Shown one piece after another: positions 52,062 through 52,126 of a stretch of 52,126 nucleotides of DNA. Positions within the stretch are counted from its first letter, which is position 1, and each line of letters begins with the position of its first letter. The position numbers and the translations under genes are program-made. The DNA lies in the NCBI GenBank assembly GCA_004020315.1, contig SAQG01000042.1, forward strand, positions 1 to 52,126. Reading direction: 5' to 3'. The notes beneath the pieces were generated by a model. It worked only from the letters and a program-made list of their open reading frames with translations. It was not told the DNA's origin and did no database searches. The stretch comes from Mesorhizobium sp. (GTDB taxonomy: Bacteria; Pseudomonadota; Alphaproteobacteria; Rhizobiales; Rhizobiaceae).

Positions 52062-52126
52062 GGGCGCTTCGCTAAAGCGTGTCGCGATTTAAGGGATTCA
52101 GGATTCCCGTTGATTTGAGTTTGTGA
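52062..52126. repeat. Partial intergenic palindromic element at the window edge
   Basis: After the last gene, GCGCTTCGCTAAAGCG and GGGATTCAGGATTCCC form short palindromic units in a run extending to the window end. From memory it resembles dispersed extragenic repeats of Mesorhizobium-type genomes. It is cut by the edge and differs from the elements at 4065 and 5197. Confidence 0.4.

Overview
The window is a GC-rich, densely packed bacterial chromosome segment. Its content points to a rhizobial alphaproteobacterium, most likely Mesorhizobium or a close relative. The reasons are the betICBA order with a choline sulfatase gene, a thiCOSGED operon behind a TPP riboswitch, an asparaginase of the Rhizobium etli type, a Tat-exported protein that looks like the TIGR03808 repeat family, many peptide-type ABC importers, and short palindromic intergenic repeats. 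The genus is an inference from gene content, not a measured identity.

Layout. 0-5.2 kb: two periplasmic c-type cytochromes, an Fe-type superoxide dismutase (sodB), a branched-chain aminotransferase, an L-2-haloacid dehalogenase and an L,D-transpeptidase. 5.2-11.8 kb: a HerA-like ATPase, the small and large subunits of methylmalonyl-CoA mutase, an AbrB/Doc toxin-antitoxin pair and a GreA/GreB-type factor. 11.9-15.5 kb: a Tat-exported beta-helix protein, an asparaginase and a thiolase. 15.7-21.1 kb: betI-betC-betA-betB, which turns choline-O-sulfate into glycine betaine. 21.2-25 kb: a LysR/NmrA divergent pair, a phosphohexomutase and tRNA-Pro(CGG). 25-28.3 kb: a stress-like group of tandem-Usp protein, APH/P-loop kinase fusion and zinc-ribbon thioredoxin. 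28.4-35.4 kb: a FadR-type GntR regulator, 5-dehydro-4-deoxyglucarate dehydratase (kdgD) and a complete peptide-type ABC importer. 35.4-40.9 kb: TPP riboswitch and thiCOSGED. 40.9-51.2 kb: two divergent operons around a 20-bp palindrome. The minus-strand one encodes GntR, binding protein, two permeases, a DapA-family lyase and two ATPases. The plus-strand one encodes two Gfo/Idh/MocA oxidoreductases and a second DapA-family lyase. 51.2-52.0 kb: an LHPP-like HAD phosphatase.

How the genes work together. The two GntR/ABC/DapA loci look like substrate-inducible uptake-and-lyase pathways. The first should feed sugar diacids into 2-oxoglutarate semialdehyde. The second has no substrate I can name and is the best candidate here for an undescribed catabolic system. 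The bet operon makes an osmoprotectant, and thiCOSGED makes thiamine phosphate under TPP feedback. Control elements read directly from the bases include operator-like dyads over promoters, a 19-codon open frame bridging betC and betA, terminator-like hairpins next to sodB and after the riboswitch, and tandem stem-loops before the last gene. All functions are inferred from motifs and context; no database search was run.
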